From contig NZ_JAFCJT010000003.1 in NCBI RefSeq assembly GCF_018130785.1, positions 310,001-374,000 on the forward strand: a DNA stretch of 64,000 nt, read 5' to 3'. Numbering within the stretch: the first letter of the stretch is position 1; each line of letters starts with the position of its first letter. Position numbers and translations under genes: made by a program. The stretch comes from Bradyrhizobium liaoningense (GTDB lineage Bacteria; Pseudomonadota; Alphaproteobacteria; Rhizobiales; Xanthobacteraceae). The notes beneath the pieces were generated by a model. The model was given only the letters and a program-made list of their open reading frames with translations, was not told the DNA's origin and did no database searches. Shown one piece after another: positions 62,493 to 64,000 of this stretch.

Positions 62493-63662
62493 TCAGTACG
62501 AGCGAGGCATGCCGAGCACGTGCTCGGCGACAAAGGACAGCACGAGATTGGTCGAGATCGGCGCCACCTGGTAGAGCCGCGTCTCGCGGAATTTGCGCTC
62601 GACGTCGTATTCCTCGGCGAAGCCGAAGCCGCCATGGGTCTGGATGCAGGCATTCGCCGCTTCCCAGGACGCATCGGCCGCCAGCATCTTGGCCATGTTG
62701 GCCTCGGCGCCGCAGTCGAGCCCGGCCTCGTATTTGCGGGTGGCTTCCTTCACCATCAATTCGGCCGCGCGCATCGAGGCGTAAGCCTTCGCGATCGGGA
62801 ACTGGATGCCCTGGTTCTGGCCGATCGGCCGGCCGAACACTGCGCGCTCCTTGGCGTAGTTCGTGGCCTTCGCAATGAACCACTTTGCGTCGCCGACGCA
62901 TTCGGCCGCGATCAAAATGCGCTCGGCATTCATGCCGGAGAGAATGTAGCGGAACCCCTTGCCTTCCTCGCCGATCAGATTCTCCGCCGGCACCTTCATG
63001 TCGGTGAAGAACACTTCGGTGGTGGCGTGGTTCATCATGGTGCGGATCGGGCGGATCTCGAGGCCCTTGTTCTTGGCCTCGCGCATGTCGACGATGAACA
63101 CGGAGAGGCCGTCGGTGCGCTTCTTGCTCTGTTCCTTCGGCGTGGTGCGCGCCAGCAGAAGCATCAGGTCGGAATGCTCGGCGCGGCTGGTCCAGATCTT
63201 CTGGCCGTTGACGACGTAGCCGGCGTTGCCGTCCTTGCGCGCAAACGTCTTCAACGAGGTCGTGTCGGTGCCGCTGGTCGGCTCGGTGACGCCGAACGCC
63301 TGAAGCCGTAATTCGCCGCTTGCGATCTTCGGCAGATATTTTGCCTTCTGCTCGTCGTTGCCGTGCCGCAGCACGGTGCCCATCGTGTACATCTGGGCGT
63401 GGCAGCCGCCGCCGTTGCAGCCCGCGCGCTGGATCTCTTCGAGGATCGCGGCCGCGGCGGAAAGCTTCAGGCCCGCGCCGCCATATTCCTCGGGGATCAG
63501 CACCGAGAGATATCCGGCCTGCGTCAGCGCATCGACGAAGGCCTTGGGGTAGGCCATCTCGCGGTCGAGCTTGCGCCAGTATTCACCAGGAAACTGCGCG
63601 CAGAGCTTTGCGACGGCCTCGCGGATGTCGGCGTGATCTTCGGTGTGGTGTTCTTCACTCAT
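62493..63662 (-). CDS. Acyl-CoA dehydrogenase
   Basis: A 389-residue acyl-CoA dehydrogenase: VTEPTSGTDTTSLKTFARKD (about 142-160; the FAD-binding Ser/Thr-rich block), WTSRAEHSDLMLLLARTTP (about 173-190), FGRPIGQNQGIQFPIAKAY and a C-terminal TNLVLSFVAEHVLGMP. It catalyses the first oxidation in the operon's CoA-ester pathway. It is the first gene of the group with CaiB, MaoC and the decarboxylase, and divergent from a LysR gene. ATG 63662 begins MSEEHHTEDHADIREAV. Confidence 0.95.
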   Translation of the reverse strand: MSEEHHTEDHADIREAVAKLCAQFPGEYWRKLDREMAYPKAFVDALTQAGYLSVLIPEEYGGAGLKLSAAAAILEEIQRAGCNGGGCHAQMYTMGTVLRHGNDEQKAKYLPKIASGELRLQAFGVTEPTSGTDTTSLKTFARKDGNAGYVVNGQKIWTSRAEHSDLMLLLARTTPKEQSKKRTDGLSVFIVDMREAKNKGLEIRPIRTMMNHATTEVFFTDMKVPAENLIGEEGKGFRYILSGMNAERILIAAECVGDAKWFIAKATNYAKERAVFGRPIGQNQGIQFPIAKAYASMRAAELMVKEATRKYEAGLDCGAEANMAKMLAADASWEAANACIQTHGGFGFAEEYDVERKFRETRLYQVAPISTNLVLSFVAEHVLGMPRSY

Positions 63663-63787
63663 GGCGTTTCCCGTCTGTAGCCGCAGTTAAGATAACGCCG
63701 GCCGATCCTCTGGCGTTGTGAAAACAATGCCAGCCCCCTATGCTCATTTGCTATAGCGTATGAAGTAGCCTTCCAGGATTGGCAAGC
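63663..63787. promoter_or_regulatory. Divergent promoter region, CoA-ester operon / LysR
   Basis: A 125-base gap between the divergent acyl-CoA dehydrogenase and LysR genes; LysR regulators usually bind such gaps. The span TTGTGAAAACAATG (63716-63729) and GCTATAGCGTATG (63753-63765) are A/T-containing candidates for a LysR T-N11-A site or promoter. Nothing coding is seen. Confidence 0.5.
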
Positions 63788-64000
63788 ATGGATTTCCGGC
63801 AGCTCAGGACCTTCAGTTGCGTGGCGGAGCTCGGCAGTCTCTCGAAGGCATCCGACACGTTGCGCGTGGCGCAGCCGGCGCTGAGCCGGCAGATCAAGCT
63901 CTTGGAACACGAGCTGCGCACGGAGCTGTTCACGCGCAATGGCCGCGGCATGGTGCTGACGGAAGCCGGCCGTCTCTTGCTGGCACGCACCTCCGGCATC
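63788..64000 (+). CDS. LysR family regulator (N-terminal part, cut by window end)
   Basis: The first 71 residues of a LysR-type protein, starting MDFRQLRTFSCVAELGSLSK with the winged helix-turn-helix (SDTLRVAQPALSRQIKLLEH, about 22-41). The gene runs out of the window. It is divergent from the acyl-CoA dehydrogenase/CaiB/MaoC/decarboxylase operon and is therefore its likely regulator, activated by a pathway intermediate. No effector can be named. Confidence 0.92.
   Translation, partial: MDFRQLRTFSCVAELGSLSKASDTLRVAQPALSRQIKLLEHELRTELFTRNGRGMVLTEAGRLLLARTSGI

Noticed and set aside
61392..63311. 639-codon plus-strand frame spanning the CoA-transferase and acyl-CoA dehydrogenase
   Set aside because: It crosses two real genes and their intergenic gap on the opposite strand; composition is that of an antisense shadow.

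Overview
The window is high-G+C alphaproteobacterial chromosome, most like Bradyrhizobium. This is inferred from a 999-residue PutA with catalytic cysteine at 792, a divergent Lrp-type putR, sulfite dehydrogenase sorAB, a CyaC-type redox-regulated adenylate cyclase, abundant acyl-CoA catabolism and many families of short palindromic intergenic repeats. No rRNA, tRNA, CRISPR array, transposase or integrase was seen.

Layout. 1-3225: end of a sigma-54 activator, a LysR regulator and a Tat-exported FAD oxidase of the cytokinin-dehydrogenase type. 3308-8976: luciferase-like monooxygenase with flavin reductase, dgoK-dgoA, poxB and a duplicated small membrane protein. 9045-16895: double-hotdog thioesterase, an amidase next to a cyanuric acid amidohydrolase, tex, and a Gly-rich secreted protein. 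16996-19997: two-component system, then an operon of an HtrA-like protein without its catalytic His and Ser plus a short LuxR-type regulator. 20196-24622: exported VOC protein, DapA-family lyase, orphan form-II CoxL-like molybdoenzyme. 24847-28066: operon of two acyl-CoA dehydrogenases and a crotonase without the usual glutamates. 28206-35714: LemA/TPM genes, envelope-type unknowns, a GST and a CoA-transferase. 36020-41696: putA/putR, cold-shock protein, sorAB. 41918-45589: CyaC and a GT39-type glycosyltransferase.

45640-52860 is a compositionally distinct island: lower G+C, tiny genes, a 1039-residue cyclase/ATPase/TPR protein, then an overlapping cassette of radical SAM protein, PqqD-like recognition protein and a 178-residue unknown. 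This is the best candidate for an undescribed (peptide- or protein-modifying) system. The core chromosome resumes with ycjF-ycjX, a hemolysin III protein, two SDR enzymes, a MarR regulator with a perfect 31-bp palindrome, and an operon of acyl-CoA dehydrogenase, CoA-transferase, MaoC-type hydratase and benzoylformate decarboxylase, with a divergent LysR gene cut by the window end.

Many genes handle organic acids, acyl-CoA esters and nitrogen compounds (proline, cyanuric acid, galactonate, sulfite, aromatic 2-oxo acids), as expected for a metabolically versatile soil or plant-associated bacterium. Motif assignments were made by eye; no database search was run.
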